Shown: positions 20,099-31,762 of the stretch, piece after piece | How positions within the stretch are numbered: the first letter of the stretch is position 1 | How the letters are laid out: every line of letters begins with the position of its first letter | Source of the DNA: Zygnema cylindricum | Lineage: Eukaryota; Streptophyta; Zygnematophyceae; Zygnematales; Zygnemataceae | Assembly: GCA_037447655.1 (NCBI GenBank) | Contig: JBBHKE010002523.1 | Coordinates: forward strand, 277,618-341,617 | DNA: 64,000 nucleotides | Direction of reading: 5' to 3' | Notes under the pieces: generated by a model | Database searches by the model: none | What the model was told of the DNA's origin: nothing | The model's input: the letters and a program-made list of their open reading frames with translations, nothing else | Position numbers and translations under genes: made by a program

Positions 20099-20411
20099 AT
20101 TTACTCAGTTGGGCAACGCCTTCAAGATAAATTTACAAACGACTGGTAAAAAAATTACGTATACAACGACTAATCACAATTAAAGTCCGTAACAATTAAA
20201 ACATTGACAAAATAACCTAGTAGGGAATGGCGTTCGTCCATCAAGCACGCCGCATAACTGTACGAACACGTTTAAGAATAGTCAAAGATTTTAAAAGCAA
20301 ACAAATCGAGCGTCGTATCAATATGGACGAACGAAATTTAAGATTTTTAGCAACGTATTAATTTTTAAGATATGTAATTTATCATTGTACGAATTGCGCC
20401 ATAGTGAATTA

Positions 20412-21127
20412 GGGTGGCCTTCCATTAGCGACAAAAATGGGGTGGTTTACTGAGGACCGTCCTTTATTTTATTTTTCCAAGGAAAACATCATTACGGAAA
20501 AGTGTCCAAGGTTGTAGGCGTAAATTCTGACCGTCAGATGGTATAACACTTTTTATCCAATACGCCACCTTACCAACCCTAAAGTTTTTAACGACCGAGC
20601 AGAGGGAGGACACTTCTCAGAGACTGAACGTGTAAAAATTGGCCGCGTGGAAAAGGGAAAAAGAATCCACGATGAGCACGCGCGTATGTGCCTACACGTC
20701 GCAAGGGCCATGTGCCTTCCGCTAGGGTGTCTGCAAATCGGCCGAAATTATCCAGTCACGCTCCCACCATCAAAGTTTGCCGCCGCCTTTTTGTTGTTTC
20801 GTTTTGAAATTTCGGGTAGTACATTATAATGCCCTCTATACTAGTCGCTAATTACCTCTGCTGGTACAAATATTATCTCCGCGCTGGTACAGATATTACC
20901 TCCGCTCGTACAAATATTGTGTTTTGACATTGCATTCTAAGATTCTTTTAAAATCTTAAGCATCGAATAATAACCTACCTGTTACCAAACGAAATGAGCC
21001 ACGCAAATAAAAAGTGGTTTTATTGACCCGACCTTATAGAAAGCACGCTTGCCGCGACCTAATGGAAGGTACGCCCTTCACTAACATTTTTTGTACAATT
21101 ACTAAAACGCCTAATGGAAGGCCACCC
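20412..21127. mobile_element. PIF/Harbinger-like non-autonomous element with TTA duplication
   Basis: Inverted termini GGGTGGCCTTCCATTAGCG (20412-20430) and its near-complement ending GGAAGGCCACCC (about 21109-21127), flanked by TTA on both sides (20409-20411, 21128-21130). A 3-bp TTA target and G-rich tips fit PIF/Harbinger (Tourist-type) elements. It is 716 bp and has no transposase. An internal copy of the tip motif (CCTAATGGAAGGTACGCCCTTCA, first 20 bases from 21058) suggests rearrangement. Confidence 0.78.
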
Positions 21128-21130
21128 TTA

Positions 21131-21363
21131 TAAGCAAAATTCTTTCCGAAAGGTCGGTAGATGGCCAAAAAAGCTTTACACGATATCACACACAGATATT
21201 TCCGTAGGTTTTAGTGGATTTGTAACCATTTGGTCTGAAGAAAAATGGCCTTTACCTATTTTTAGGTTGTCATAATTAGTGTGCTAGTTAGTCCGTGGAT
21301 TGTATCTATTTTTTTTCAAGTGTACAAACCGTACATGTCAAGTGTGTGGCAATTTGAAGACAC
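21131..21363. other. Short intergenic stretch
   Basis: No gene or repeat recognised between the Harbinger-like element and the second R1 copy. Confidence 0.4.
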
Positions 21364-21736
21364 TAAGGGTATGTTCCTATGTGCCAATCTAAGGGTTTTA
21401 TTCTGTCGATTTCTTGTAAAACTTAGCGCCCTACCGTGTAAGTAGCAACCTTACAAAGAAATAAAAAAAAGTTGCACATTTTGCGTCATAGTCAAACTTA
21501 GAATGTACCACTTGTTGTCGTCTTGTATTTTTCTAACCACGGCCACGCGAAGAAATATCATCTTCAATTTTTTTGTTAAAACACATCGACAATGTGATTT
21601 AAAACAAAGTATTTTCTCTCTCTCTCTCTCTCCCTCTCTCTCCCCCTCTCTCACCCTCTCTCCCCCTCTCTTCCTCTCTCTCCCCTTCTCTCCCCTTCTC
21701 TCCCCCTTTCTCCCCCTCTCCTCCCCTCCCCTCCCC
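21364..21736 (+). repeat. Dispersed repeat R1, copy 2 (start only), with CT-rich end
   Basis: Starts AAGGGTATGTTCCTATGTGCC and shares a TGTCGATTTCTTGTAAAACTTAG segment (first 20 bases compared) with copy 1. It ends in a (tctctccc)n tract at 21615-21736, in a position comparable to the CT tract that ends copy 3 at 39735-39815. Truncated internally. Confidence 0.5.
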
Positions 21737-21953
21737 TTAGACTTAGACATTTTTGAGGCGCCTCTTTTTGAGAGACCATTTGCATTTATAGGCCATCTTT
21801 GGCCAACCAAAACTTACTACTCAGGGGAGCAATTCTAGTGATTTATTTTGTGTTGGGCTCAAGGGAGTCATGCCTTCACATAGGTGAAGGTGGTCAAAAC
21901 ACTTCTGTGCCTGGGCGGCACTCATTCCAAGGGAAATTTAATAGGGCAAATAT
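21737..21953 (+). repeat. LTR fragment, family G
   Basis: Matches 19893-20096: ATTTTTGAGGCGCCTCTTTT, TTTATAGGCCATCTTTGGCC, GGGCTCAAGGGAGTC and GGTGAAGGTGG. Element B begins exactly where it stops, so B inserted into or beside it. Confidence 0.75.
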
Positions 21954-22780
21954 TGTTGAAATCACTAGATTTAGGGAGTATTTTCTAGGTCTAAATAGAA
22001 TAAGTAAAAGCGCAGGCAGTGTGCCTCCACCTTCTCTCTCTAGACCCCATACTTGTTCTAGTTACTGAAGGTGAGAGAGAGTGGTGGAGCCATGGCTGCC
22101 TTAGCTACACAAACAGGACTATAGAGTGATATAAGTCACTATTAACAAAAATGTTGAGTCCAACAGGACTCGAACCTCCTACCGATAGAGCGAGGCGTAG
22201 CCGTCAACTCTAACCGGTATGTCGTAGAAGTCCGTTAGAGTATAAAGAGTTTGACTTCTATTTAAACATTGCTAAGAAACATTCATCCGATTAACAAAAT
22301 TAGAGATAACAAGCACAAAAACTAGTTGTAATTTAGTGCAAACAAAAACCCGCACAAACAAATGTACCGTACATTTGTTTTAAACAGCTAATATTAAAAA
22401 CCGGTTTAGATCCGACGGCACCTATCATCACCGAGATCCCGGAATGGCCACTTTGGCAGTTTTTGGGTGTGACATGACCTGGCGCCACGTGGCACGATGA
22501 GAGGGGTTTAGGACTTAGAGGATTGAGGAGATAGCCGCCTCTCTCCCAATGAGTTTGTATAAATATTGGCATCTTTGCTACTTGATAATTAATCACCTGG
22601 TTGGGCGTTTTTAGTGATTCTTTTTGCTGCGGACTCAAAGTAGTCCAGATTGCACAAGGATGCAATCCGATTGTCTATTTTCTTGCTTGGGTAACAGTGG
22701 TCCTAGCCGAAGAAGGGTTAGTCAAAAATTATCTAGAGGCTTTTTGAAATCTGTAGTCCAATGGGTGACACAGAATTGCA
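21954..22780 (+). repeat. 5' LTR of element B
   Basis: An 827-bp LTR, TGTTGAAATCAC to CAGAATTGCA. It contains the antisense B box (22166-22176), a G-box (22486-22491) and TATAAATA (22558-22565). It lacks the GTAC block found in related LTRs, apparently by deletion after the G-box. Confidence 0.9.
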
Positions 22781-23892
22781 GGTTATGGGCCCACCCTCTA
22801 GGATGCCCATCTTCAACGAATCTGCGTTCATTTATTGGAAAGCGATGATGGTAAGGGCTTTGTGTGAAAAAACGATATTGGTGTATTGTCAATCGACAAG
22901 TAAAACGTCCATCTTAGGGAATTCTACCAGGGTTTAGTGGAGTGAGGTTTTCAGCACCAGCATCTGCCTCAACGAAGGAGGCAGATGACGGGGACAAGTG
23001 TGTGTCAAAAAATGGGAAAAGGAAAGAGACACCTCTCACTCACATCGCCATGGCACCCGAGGCACTGGTCGTGAAGACGGAGGAAACTGATATTCAAACG
23101 TGGGAATACACAAACATGGCTGCCAAGGGTTTCATTTCGAGGCACCACACTCAAGCTTTGGCAACCTTTCATCTTCATATTTTTAAAGCCGAGGAGTTAT
23201 GGGTGACTTTAGTGGAGGTCTATATAGATGGTACCATTCAAGATCTGTAGTTGGCCGAGCAACCGCTTGGGGATTACACTTACAATGGAAGAAAAATGTT
23301 GGATTACTTTAATGACCTCTTTTGTTTGTATATGGAGATCGAAAGTGCCGTGTTGATAGGAAAAATTAAGATGAAGGTGAACACCCTTATCATGAAGCTG
23401 CCTAATGAGTATGAGAACATAGTGCACCGAGTTCCAAAAATGGATGACAATTCCTGGAAGTGGAATATAGTGATCCGAATGATAGTTGTGCAGAAAAACA
23501 ATACTGAGATTTGGAGAGGAGGAAAGAGCATTCAAGCTCTAGCTGCCGGAACTTATCAGTGGGGGAAGGACGCTAGGAAGCCGTACAACAGCGTCAAAGG
23601 AGAGAAAGATCAATCTGGAGGATCGAGGCCCCCAAAGGGCCTTTGTCATTTTTGCAAAAAGTCGGGACACTTCATAGCGGATTGTACCAAGCTATCGGAA
23701 CAGAGACTCCAAGAGAACCATGGTGGAGGTTCTTTCGAAGGGATGAAAAATGCACTTTTGGTTACACAAGTCAAAGGGGAGAGCGAGAAGGACGAGCCCT
23801 CTGAGGATGAGTCCTATGAGGACGAATCCTCTGAGGAGGAGGATAGGGAGCTTTTTCTTAACAAAAACTTGGACGAGAAGGAGATCCCTTGA
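22761..23892 (+). pseudogene. Element B gag (broken)
   Basis: Gag starts at 22761 in the LTR or 22785 in the primer site (MGPPSRMPIF). The frame is lost near 22880-22940 and regained at about 22942. It runs through the capsid region (WEYTNMAAKGF) to a TAG at 23248-23250, then continues in frame at 23251 (MLDYFNDLFCLYME, IKMKVNTLIMKLP). A CCHC zinc knuckle (CHFCKKSGHFIADC) lies at about 23643-23684. An acidic linker (EDESSEEEDRELF) leads to a TGA at 23890 just before the protease. Confidence 0.88.
22781..22795 (+). other. Primer-binding site of element B (half-tRNA iMet type)
   Basis: GGTTATGGGCCCACC directly after the LTR, as in A and C. The ATG at 22785-22787 is in frame with the upstream ATG at 22761, the same 24-nt spacing as in A and C. 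Confidence 0.84.
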
Positions 23893-24775
23893 AAATAGAA
23901 GTGTGCCCTTAGAGCTATTCGGGAAGCTCCACAAGAATGTTGGATCATTGACTTAGGTGTATCCATGCATATGTGTCGTGACAAACACCTCTTCACCAAG
24001 CTAAGAAAGATTCTTACGGTAGAGATATAGTATGGGGATGGGAGAGTAGCTACTACAAATCCAGTGGGTTTGGTAGATGTGAAAGTCAAAGTTAAGGGTA
24101 AGACTTCGATACTCACATTCTCAGATGTAGTTTACATTCCTCAGCTGAGCAAAAATCTTGTCTCTACGTTTGTGTTAGATGACAAAGAATTAGATACCTT
24201 CACTAGAAAGGGAGTCTTTACAGCTAAGTATGAGGATGAAGTCTACTTCACGACAGATAAGGTTAGGCAAGGAATGTTAAGGCTTAACTTGAGTAATGAA
24301 AAAAAGAATGCTTACTATGTTGGTGTCCCAAACATGATGATGTGGCATAAGCGGTTGGGGCTTGTGCATTTTGATAGGCTGAGGGAAAAATAAAAGCTTG
24401 GGGTAGTAGAAGGGATTCAGTTTGGGGAGAATGAAATGATGGATGATTGTAGTGGCTGTGTCCAAGGAAAGGCTCATAGACTCCCCTTTCCCAAAACTCC
24501 CACTTATAGAGGTGAGAAAATACTAGATTTAGTCCACACAGATATGTGCGGACCGGCAAAAGTACCTTTGGTCGGAGGAAAGAGGTATATGATGACAATC
24601 ATTGATGACTGGACTAGATACTCTAGAGTCTACTTCTTAAAATCAAAGTCTGAAGCACCAACTTACTTCAAAGAGTATAAAGCCTGGAGTGAGAAGTTGC
24701 ACGGAACCCCCATTAAAAGGAGGAGGAGGAGCCGGAACCGGCTCCCATGGATAGGGGAGTTGATGAGACAGTGAG
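23893..24775 (+). pseudogene. Element B protease and truncated integrase
   Basis: Protease site WIIDLGVSMHM (DLG for DSG) at about 23941, a stop near 24030, GAG-pre-integrase with MMWHKRLGLVH (a stop follows at 24391) and CSGC. The integrase N-half has its first catalytic Asp (DLVHTDMCGP). After KLHGTPIKR (about 24718) the sequence jumps to an unrelated frame: the RSDNGGEY and NGVAE regions are deleted and the linker before reverse transcriptase follows. Confidence 0.88.
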
Positions 24776-24789
24776 GAGGAACCTGAGAC

Positions 24790-26421
24790 ATCCCTCCATT
24801 TTAGCTTCACACTTTGAGGGAGGACAAAGAAGCAGCAAAAGGCTACACGAAAAACAGGCCGCTCACAAGGTAACTAAGATATCTCACCCTGATGAGCCTT
24901 AGTCATATTCAGAGGCAATGAACAGTCCGGAGAAAGACAGATGGGTTAGAGCCATAAATTACGAGATGGCCTCCATCATGGAAGCGAATACTTGGGAGCT
25001 GGTGGATTGTCCTCCGGATAGAAAGCCGATTGGGTGCAAGTGGGTATTTAAATTAAATTTGAACCCAGATAATAACATTGAGAGATATAAGGCTCGGATG
25101 GTAGCAAATGGGTTCACTCAAAATGAGGGAATAGATTATGAGGAGAATTTTGCTCCATTGGTTTGGTTTCGATCAGTAATAGTTCTCCTCAGTGTAGCAA
25201 CAACAAAAGACATGGAAATACACCAGATGGATATTAAGACCGCCTTCCTCAACGGTGAGCTAGAGGAAGATATATTCATGCCGCAACCAGAGGGGTTTGT
25301 ACAAGAAGGAAAGGAGAGTAAAGTCTGATGACTCATTAAGTCTTTATATGGACAAAAGCACGCTCCCTGACAATAGAATAAGAAACTAGATGAGGTTCTC
25401 ACCGGACTGAGATTTATCCGGATCAGTTTTTATCATTCTATTTAAATGTTTGAGGATGAGAATGGTGTTATTTTCATTACAATTTATGTGTCTGATTTTA
25501 TAGTGTTAAGTAAATCTATGGAAAAGATCAATAAATTAAAGAAAGATCTTAAAATCATGTTTGTCATGAAGGATTTAGGGGAGGCAAGATACATTTTGGG
25601 AATTTAAAAGGAGAGAGATAGGGGAAAAAGATTATCAGACTTACTCAGAAAGAATCTATACGGAATATGCTTGAGAATCTCCAGATGGAAAAGGCAAACA
25701 GCTATACCACTCCCACGGACTTGAAGAAAGTAAGTGATGGAAGTGTAAAAAGAGTGATAATCTTAGATGATCAGATGAGTCCAGAAGAGAGAAAATTAAT
25801 GAAGTCTATTCTTTATAGGCAGGTTGTAGGAAGCTTGATTTACTTTATGAACTGTATTAGGCTACACATAGCGGCAGCAGTTGGAGTCCTGAGTAGGAGT
25901 CTAAATGATTGTAGGAAGTGAGATTGGGATGCAGCCAAGAGAGCCATGAGATATTTGGTACAAAACAGGGAGTTATGGCTGCATTTTGGAGGGGAGCACA
26001 CTAACATCACTACTTGGAGTGATGCTAGTTATGGGGATGCACTTATGAGAAGATGCACTTCTAGATATATGTTGGATATAGGGGAAGGTGCTTGCTGTTA
26101 GAGTAGCAAGCAACAAAAGGTGGTTGCTCAATCCACTATCGAGGCTAAGTACATGTCCTCTTGTTCTGTTGTGAAAGAGCTGATGTGGTTTAAGTCTTTA
26201 TTGCAAGAATTGGGGTATATGAAGGAGGGAGTGCATGAAGTTTTAAGTGATAACCAAACTCCCATTGCAATTGATGCCAATCGAAAACATCATTTCAAGG
26301 CCAAACATATGGACATAACATTATGTTTTGTAAGAGAGAAGGTTGAAAACAAAATTGTGAATCTTGTGTATAGGGGTGATGGTGAAATGGTAGCTGCCAT
26401 CTCACAAGTTAAAATATTGTA
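24790..26421 (+). pseudogene. Element B reverse transcriptase and RNase H (broken)
   Basis: Reverse transcriptase begins near 24918 (ANTWELVDCPPDRKPIGCKW) and includes MDIKTAFLNGELEEDIF. A stop follows at about 25326, then SLYGQKHAP and YVSDFIVLSK where the catalytic YVDD should be, and KDLGEARYILGI near 25570. RNase H follows: WSDASYGD (about 26018), AQSTIEAKYMS and AKHMDITL, ending before the TAG at 26420-26422. Several in-frame stops. Confidence 0.88.
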
Positions 26422-26463
26422 GAGAAAAGTGTGGATTAAAAGAAAAATTAAAATTCGACTAAT

Positions 26464-27017
26464 AACAAGGGGAGTGTTAAAATCACTAGTTTTAGGGGGT
26501 ATTTTCTAAGTCTGAATAAATTAAGTAAAAGCGCAGGTAGTCTGCCTCCACCATCTCTCTCAAGCCCCAATACTTGTTGCAGTCACTGAAGGTGAGATAG
26601 AGTGGTGGAGCCATGGCTGCCTTAGTCACACAGGCAGGACATTAGAGTGACATAAGTCACTCTTAACAAAAATGTTGAGTTCGGCAAGACTCGAACCTCC
26701 TACCGGTAGAGCAAGGCGTAGCTGTCAGCTCTAACCGGTATGTCATAAAATTTCTTTAAATATATAGGGTTTGAATTCAACTTTAACATTGGTAAAGAAC
26801 CTTAATCGGATTAACGAAATTAGAGATAACAAGCATAGAGACAAGTTGTAATATAGTTCGAACCAAAATCCGCACCAAAAAAATGTACCGGACATTTGTT
26901 TTGAATAACTAATATTAAAAACCAGTTTAGATCCAACGACATGCATCATCGTCGAGATCCCGAAATGGCCACTTTGGCGGTTTTCCGGCGTGACATGACA
27001 TGGCGCCACGTGGCACA
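26464..27017 (+). repeat. Polypurine tract and truncated 3' LTR of element B
   Basis: AACAAGGGGAG (26464-26474) is followed by TGTTAAAATCAC at 26475. Identity to the 5' LTR continues through the tRNA-like block (antisense box 26686-26696) to GGCGCCACGTGGCAC at about 27016, then stops. The remaining part, including the TATA region, is absent. Confidence 0.85.
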
Positions 27018-27155
27018 ATAGAATCAGAAAGTGGGAATCCCGGAGAGCATGCAAGCTGTGGGTTTAAAGACTTAATTTTGTACACATGTATTTTAGTGTA
27101 GCCTTTATAATACAGTATGAGGCATACGTATTTTGGGGGAGAAAACAAATCATAT

Positions 27156-27649
27156 GTAACAAGAATACAGGGTTGAGCACTTAGTGGCTAGAAAGTAGGC
27201 TGCTATAGTTGCGGTTGCAAAGCAGCGCAGCTCCGATTCCAGATTAGTGCAGCATAACAGCATATCAACTTAGTAGAATAACGTAGCGCAGCATAGCAAC
27301 GCAGCGTAGCAGTAAAGCAACGCCGCAGAATGTAGATTTTACCATATAGTTTTAGAAGAATATTATGGATAGATCTCAGTTAACCGCGAAGGTCCACGTG
27401 TACATTTGTACAGTATTGGGTTGACTAGCAGTTAGTTAGTTTAAATAGTGAGACAGACGTAGTACGAGAGAGACTTTTTGAGTAGACCCTCGTAGCAAGC
27501 GCTGAATCTTGTTATCCTATCTTGAGCAATAAAGCGCCATCTTGTCTGTCACTGCTGTGTGCACCTGCTGTTGCTACGGGAGGATCCTTGGAGCTTTCCG
27601 CTGTGCATTGTGGTGTATTGTGGTGCCTATAATTTTTGTCCCTTTTACA
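27156..27649 (+). repeat. 5' LTR of element E (start inferred)
   Basis: Ends CCCTTTTACA before the primer site. It contains irregular GCAGCGCAGC repeats (27220-27340), a TATA-like TTTAAATAG (27441-27449) and AATAAA (27529-27534). The segment 27529-27649 is repeated at 33626-33746, which proves the LTR identity of at least that part. Confidence 0.7.
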
Positions 27650-27650
27650 C

Positions 27651-27662
27651 TGGTATCGGAGC
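27651..27662 (+). other. Primer-binding site of element E
   Basis: TGGTATCGGAGC matches the standard plant site for the 3' end of initiator tRNA-Met (TGGTATCAGAGC) at 11 of 12 bases. Confidence 0.8.
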
Positions 27663-27788
27663 AATTCCCCGTGACTCGACAACATGGACTAACACATCGT
27701 ATCCACTACAGAAATGTTAGCGCAAGTTCTCAGGGAGTTAGAAAGCGTGAGATTATAGAACGCGCAGCTGAGCAACAACGTCGCAACT

Positions 27789-28625
27789 TTGGAATCTCGT
27801 CTTGGTGAGCGACCTCATGGAGGCATGGAGAGGGACTCCAGGAGACCGAAATTACGACTTCCCGACGAGTTCGACCCCGGAAGACAAAAGAACCTGGATA
27901 CGTGGCTATTCTCTGTTGCGAATTATCTCGAGAATTTTCCTAGCCTGTCGGACCGAGAGAAGATTCACTACGCGGGTGGTCTTCTTAATGGGGCAGCGGG
28001 TGCATTGTGGAGGACATTGGTGGAGAGTGATGAGATACTGACCGTTTGGGCTCTCTTTGTTCAATTCCTCCGAGACTCCTGGAAGCCTGTTAATACGGTT
28101 AAGGCTGCATGAGATAAGATCGCAGTGCTGAAGCAACGAACTAGGTTGTTGGAGTTTACGCAACGATTTTTGGAGTGTAAGGTTCAAATACCTACGATGA
28201 CAGAGGATGAGGCTGTGGATCGCTATGTGAAGGGGCTCAAATCCTCCATTCGTAGGGATATGGAACAATGGCTCGCTCTGGAAAGCACAATTCGTAGTTT
28301 CTCCGCAATCATTCAGTTTGCTGAGCGGACCGATTCAGTCGACTTCACCTTCCGACAGCCTTATCATTTTAGGTTGAGTAGCGGTGGAGGGGGTCGTCGA
28401 GACGATGGTCCAACTCCCATGGAGCTCGGAGCAATTGATGAGGATAAGGAGGAGGTCAACGTACTGCGGAAAAAGAAGAAAACTATCAAGACTAAGGCCA
28501 ACAACTTATCCCCAACAGAGCTCCAACGGAGGAGGCAAAATGGCTTATACTTCCAGTGCGGTTCCCGGACCATATGGCCCGTGAGTGTCCAAAACGGAAA
28601 AATGCAGGAAAGGGGAAACTTAACG
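27789..28625 (+). pseudogene. Element E gag
   Basis: Retrotransposon gag: FDPGRQKNLDTWLFSVANYL, then a stop at 28110-28112, then LLEFTQRFLECKVQIPTM and VDRYVKGLKSSIRRD in the same family order. A CCHC zinc knuckle is split by a frameshift: YFQCG in one frame and DHMARECPKRKN in the next (about 28549-28605). Probably 280-300 residues when intact. Confidence 0.82.
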
Positions 28626-28870
28626 TCATGAGGTTAGCCGGTGAAGGAGGAGACCCTTTGATATTTAGGGGTCAAATTGGAGTGTGCGCAACCAGCTTCA
28701 TGGTGGACTCCGGAGCATCGGGAAATTTTATCAACGAGGCGACGGTGAAAAAGTTGAAGCTTCCTCTCGTGGTGCTTACAAATCAGCAGTCGGTGCAGTT
28801 GGCAGACGGAAGTTCCTTATCCATTACCCATCGTACTCCGAGGTTACGCGTCGGCATTAGGAAATTTTGA
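28556..28870 (+). pseudogene. Element E aspartic protease
   Basis: The frame after the zinc knuckle contains FMVDSGASGNFI (about 28699), a well-kept DSGA active site of a retropepsin, and QLADGSSL. A TGA follows at 28868-28870; the sequence continues towards reverse transcriptase with further stops. Confidence 0.82.
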
Positions 28871-29154
28871 TGGTACGAAACTCTTCATGTATTACCTCTT
28901 GGAGACCATAAGGTAATCTTGGGAAAGACGTGGCTGCAAAAATGGAATCCGACGATCGATTAGAGAAGTGGGGCCATGAGAGTGAAGAAGGGCGAAGAAG
29001 AGTTTGAGGTAAAAGCGGGAGCGGCTGGTAAAGGATCGAAAGAGGGACGCCTACTTTCGGCTTTACAGCTTAAGAGGGCACTCGGAAAAGGAGAAACTAT
29101 TAGTGTAGCGGTCGTCCAGCCCATGGAGGAGGTGAAGGAGGAGATTTCGGAGGA

Positions 29155-30285
29155 ATGGAAGAAGAAGGATTCCGAATTCGACTCAAAAGAGAGGACGACA
29201 CTAGAAAGACTTCCGACGAGGCCCCGGAAGTCGTAACAAAACTTCTCGAGGAGTACGTAGATGTTTTTCCCCCGAAGCTCCCCGAGGGCTTACCTCCGAA
29301 GCGCGAAGTAGACCACAAGATTGAACTTGTTCCCGGAGCGGTACCCCCGGCTAATCAGATGTACAAGATGAGTTACACCAAATTAGACGAACTCAAAAAA
29401 CAACTCGCGGAGTTGGTCGAAGCCGAAGCAATAAAACCGAGCAAGTCACCGTATGGAGCCCTCGTTCTTTTCGTGAATAAAAAAGATGGAGGTTTTTGTA
29501 TGTGTGTGGACTACAGAGTGCTAAACAAGTTAACGATCAAGAATGTGTACCCTTTACTGAGAATAGACGAATTGTTAGACCGACTTCGAGGTGCCAAATA
29601 TTTATCAAAGATAGATCTGCGGAGCAGCTATCACCAGATTAGGATTGCTGACGAGGATGTGGAAAAGACGGCGTTTAGAACTCGGTATGGTCATTTCCAG
29701 TTTCGGGTAATGCCGTTTAGGTTAACCAATGCGACGGGGACTTTTATGCATCTGATGAACTCCATCTTTCGACAATATTTGGACGCATTTGTAATCATCT
29801 TTTTAGACGACATCTTGTTGTATAGGCGAACGTTGGAGGAACACATGAAGCACCTACGAACTGTCCTAGAAGTCCTTCGGGAAAATAAGTTGTACGCAAA
29901 GAGGAGCAAATGTGACTTCTTGAAGGAGAAAATTGAATTTTTGGGCCATGTGGTGAACCGAGACGGAATCGCAGTGGATCCGAACAAAACGAGGGCAGTG
30001 AAGGAGTGGCTGCAGCCGATGAACATTACGGAGTTACGGAGCTTTCTGGGATTATGCTCTTATTATCGACGATTTGTCGAAGGTTTGGCCAAAATCGGTG
30101 CACCACTCACGGAATTACTTAAGAATGACGTGCCCTACGAGTGGAAATCGGCGCAAGGGGCAGCTTTTAACACGCTAAAGGAACGGTTGGTTACCGCCCC
30201 TGTGTTAGCTGTTCCCGACCCGGACTTGCCTTGGACAATTATTACAGACGCCAGCGATAGGGCTATTGGAGCGATCCTTATGTAG
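29155..30285 (+). pseudogene. Element E reverse transcriptase
   Basis: Gypsy-type reverse transcriptase: [47 protein letters not shown] (motif A), [15 protein letters not shown] (motif B), FLDDILLY (motif C with both Asp kept), [26 protein letters not shown] and the start of RNase H ([13 protein letters not shown]). A TAG at 30283 replaces the next codon. The 376-codon frame is the best preserved part of the element. Confidence 0.92.
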
Positions 30286-30744
30286 GATCACGGAAAAGGC
30301 CTACAACCCATTGCCTACGACAGTCGAAAACTAAAGGCAGAGGAGCGTAACTAGGCCACCCATGAAAAGAGGACAGTTGCGATAATCAATGCGCTGGAGG
30401 TTTGGAAATGTTACGTTCAGGGGAAGCGGATCATAGTTATCACAAATCACCACGCCCTGCAGTACCTACAAACACAACCGAAATTGTCCAAGAAACAAGT
30501 GCGCTGGATGACGTTTCTCCAGATCTTCGGGCCGGAAGTTGTCATTGAATACAAGCCGGGCAAGACAAATCCGGCAGATGCGCTGTCGAGAAGACCCAGA
30601 GTCGCTGCTCCAGTGGCGGAGCAACGATCGCACACATTGCATGATGTCAACGTTAGGTCTGTGAAGAAGAACATCGTAGCGGCGGCCACAGCGCAAGATC
30701 CGAAACAGAGCGCAGTCACCAGTACGGTGGAAGTGGACGAGTAG
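30286..30744 (+). pseudogene. Element E RNase H and linker
   Basis: RNase H continues after the stop (IAYDSRKLKAEERN, stop at 30352, then ALEVWKCYVQGKRI and ITNHHALQYLQ), ending with the linker YKPGKTNPADALSRRP typical of chromoviruses. The active-site region (TDAS, then NHHALQ) is recognisable, but the frame is broken. Confidence 0.85.
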
Positions 30745-30799
30745 TCGCTAAGTAGAATCAAGGCAACATATGACGACGACAAGACATTACGAGAACTGA

Positions 30800-31742
30800 T
30801 AAAACGAAAGGTATTCGTTCGGACCGCCAATGGTATGTGAAGATTTAGACCAAGTCAAACAACAAGACTTTAGGTCCCGACAAACCAATAGCTACGCCAT
30901 TCGATACTGAAATTAAGTCATGATGAACCACTCAGTGAACACTTTGGCCGGGATAAAACAACCGCACGTGTCGCTGAGGCGTATTATTGCGAAACATGAC
31001 TCGGGACATAGCGGAGTATTTCCGGACGTGTGACTCCTGTAAAAGAAACAAAGCGGAATCGGGTCTCCAGGGGTCTGTTACAACCACTTCCGATACCATC
31101 TGTTCTTTGGGAGGAAATTTTGATGGACTTCATCGTTGCTCTCCCGTTAATAGGGAAGGTTATGACTCTATTTTCATTGTCGTGGATTACCTGACAAAAA
31201 TGGCTCATTTCTTACCCACGACAACCACAGCCACAGCGCGAGATGATGCAGACTTTTTCTTTCAGGAGGTATTCGGCCATCACGGACTCCCAAAGAGGAT
31301 CGTCAGCGACCGAGATCCGAAATTTGTGAGTCACTTTTGGAGGGGTCTGTTTGAGCTATGTGGAACGCAACTGGCGATGTCCACAACTTACCACCCTCAA
31401 ACGGATGGTCAAACTGAAAGGGTGAATCGGACATTGGAGGAGGCGTTACAGGCTTATGTTTCGGTGCACCAAACACACTGGGTAAACCATCTAACAACGA
31501 TTGAGGTGGCGTACAACAATGCGGTGCACTCTTCCACGAATGCTACGCCATTCTCCCTCAATGGACGCCAGCCCACTCTTCCCCAAAACTTATTGGTCGC
31601 GGACTGCCCTACGCAGGCAGATTGGATTTTGCCGCAACGTTGCAAGGGAGCCTGGAAAAGGCGGCGAAGGCGCTCTAACTGACAAAGGATTGTCAAAAGT
31701 CGCAAGCCGATTCTCACGGGACGGAAACCGTCTTTCGCGTAA
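30800..31742 (+). pseudogene. Element E integrase
   Basis: A degenerate zinc domain (CDSCKRNKAE at about 31027) and catalytic core: FIVVDYLTKMAHF (first Asp), IVSDRDPKFVSHFW (second Asp), TDGQTERVNRTLEE (Glu), so the DDE triad is present. The frame is lost after WILPQR (about 31640) and the zinc domain His residues are interrupted by stops upstream. Confidence 0.88.
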
Positions 31743-31762
31743 GTGATAAGGTTCGCCTCAAT

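Larger units (their letters stand above)
21954..27017 (+). mobile_element. Ty1/copia element B (decayed; 3' LTR truncated)
   Basis: 5' LTR 21954-22780, primer site 22781-22795, gag to about 23890, protease and partial integrase 23900-24735, reverse transcriptase and RNase H 24918-26421, polypurine tract 26464-26474, 3' LTR 26475-about 27017. It belongs to the same lineage as element C, with the same LTR ends and gag linker. Many stops and frameshifts, a deletion through the second half of integrase (joined near 24718) and a damaged reverse transcriptase site (YVSD for YVDD) make it inactive. The 3' LTR breaks off where sequence attributed to element E begins. Confidence 0.9.
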
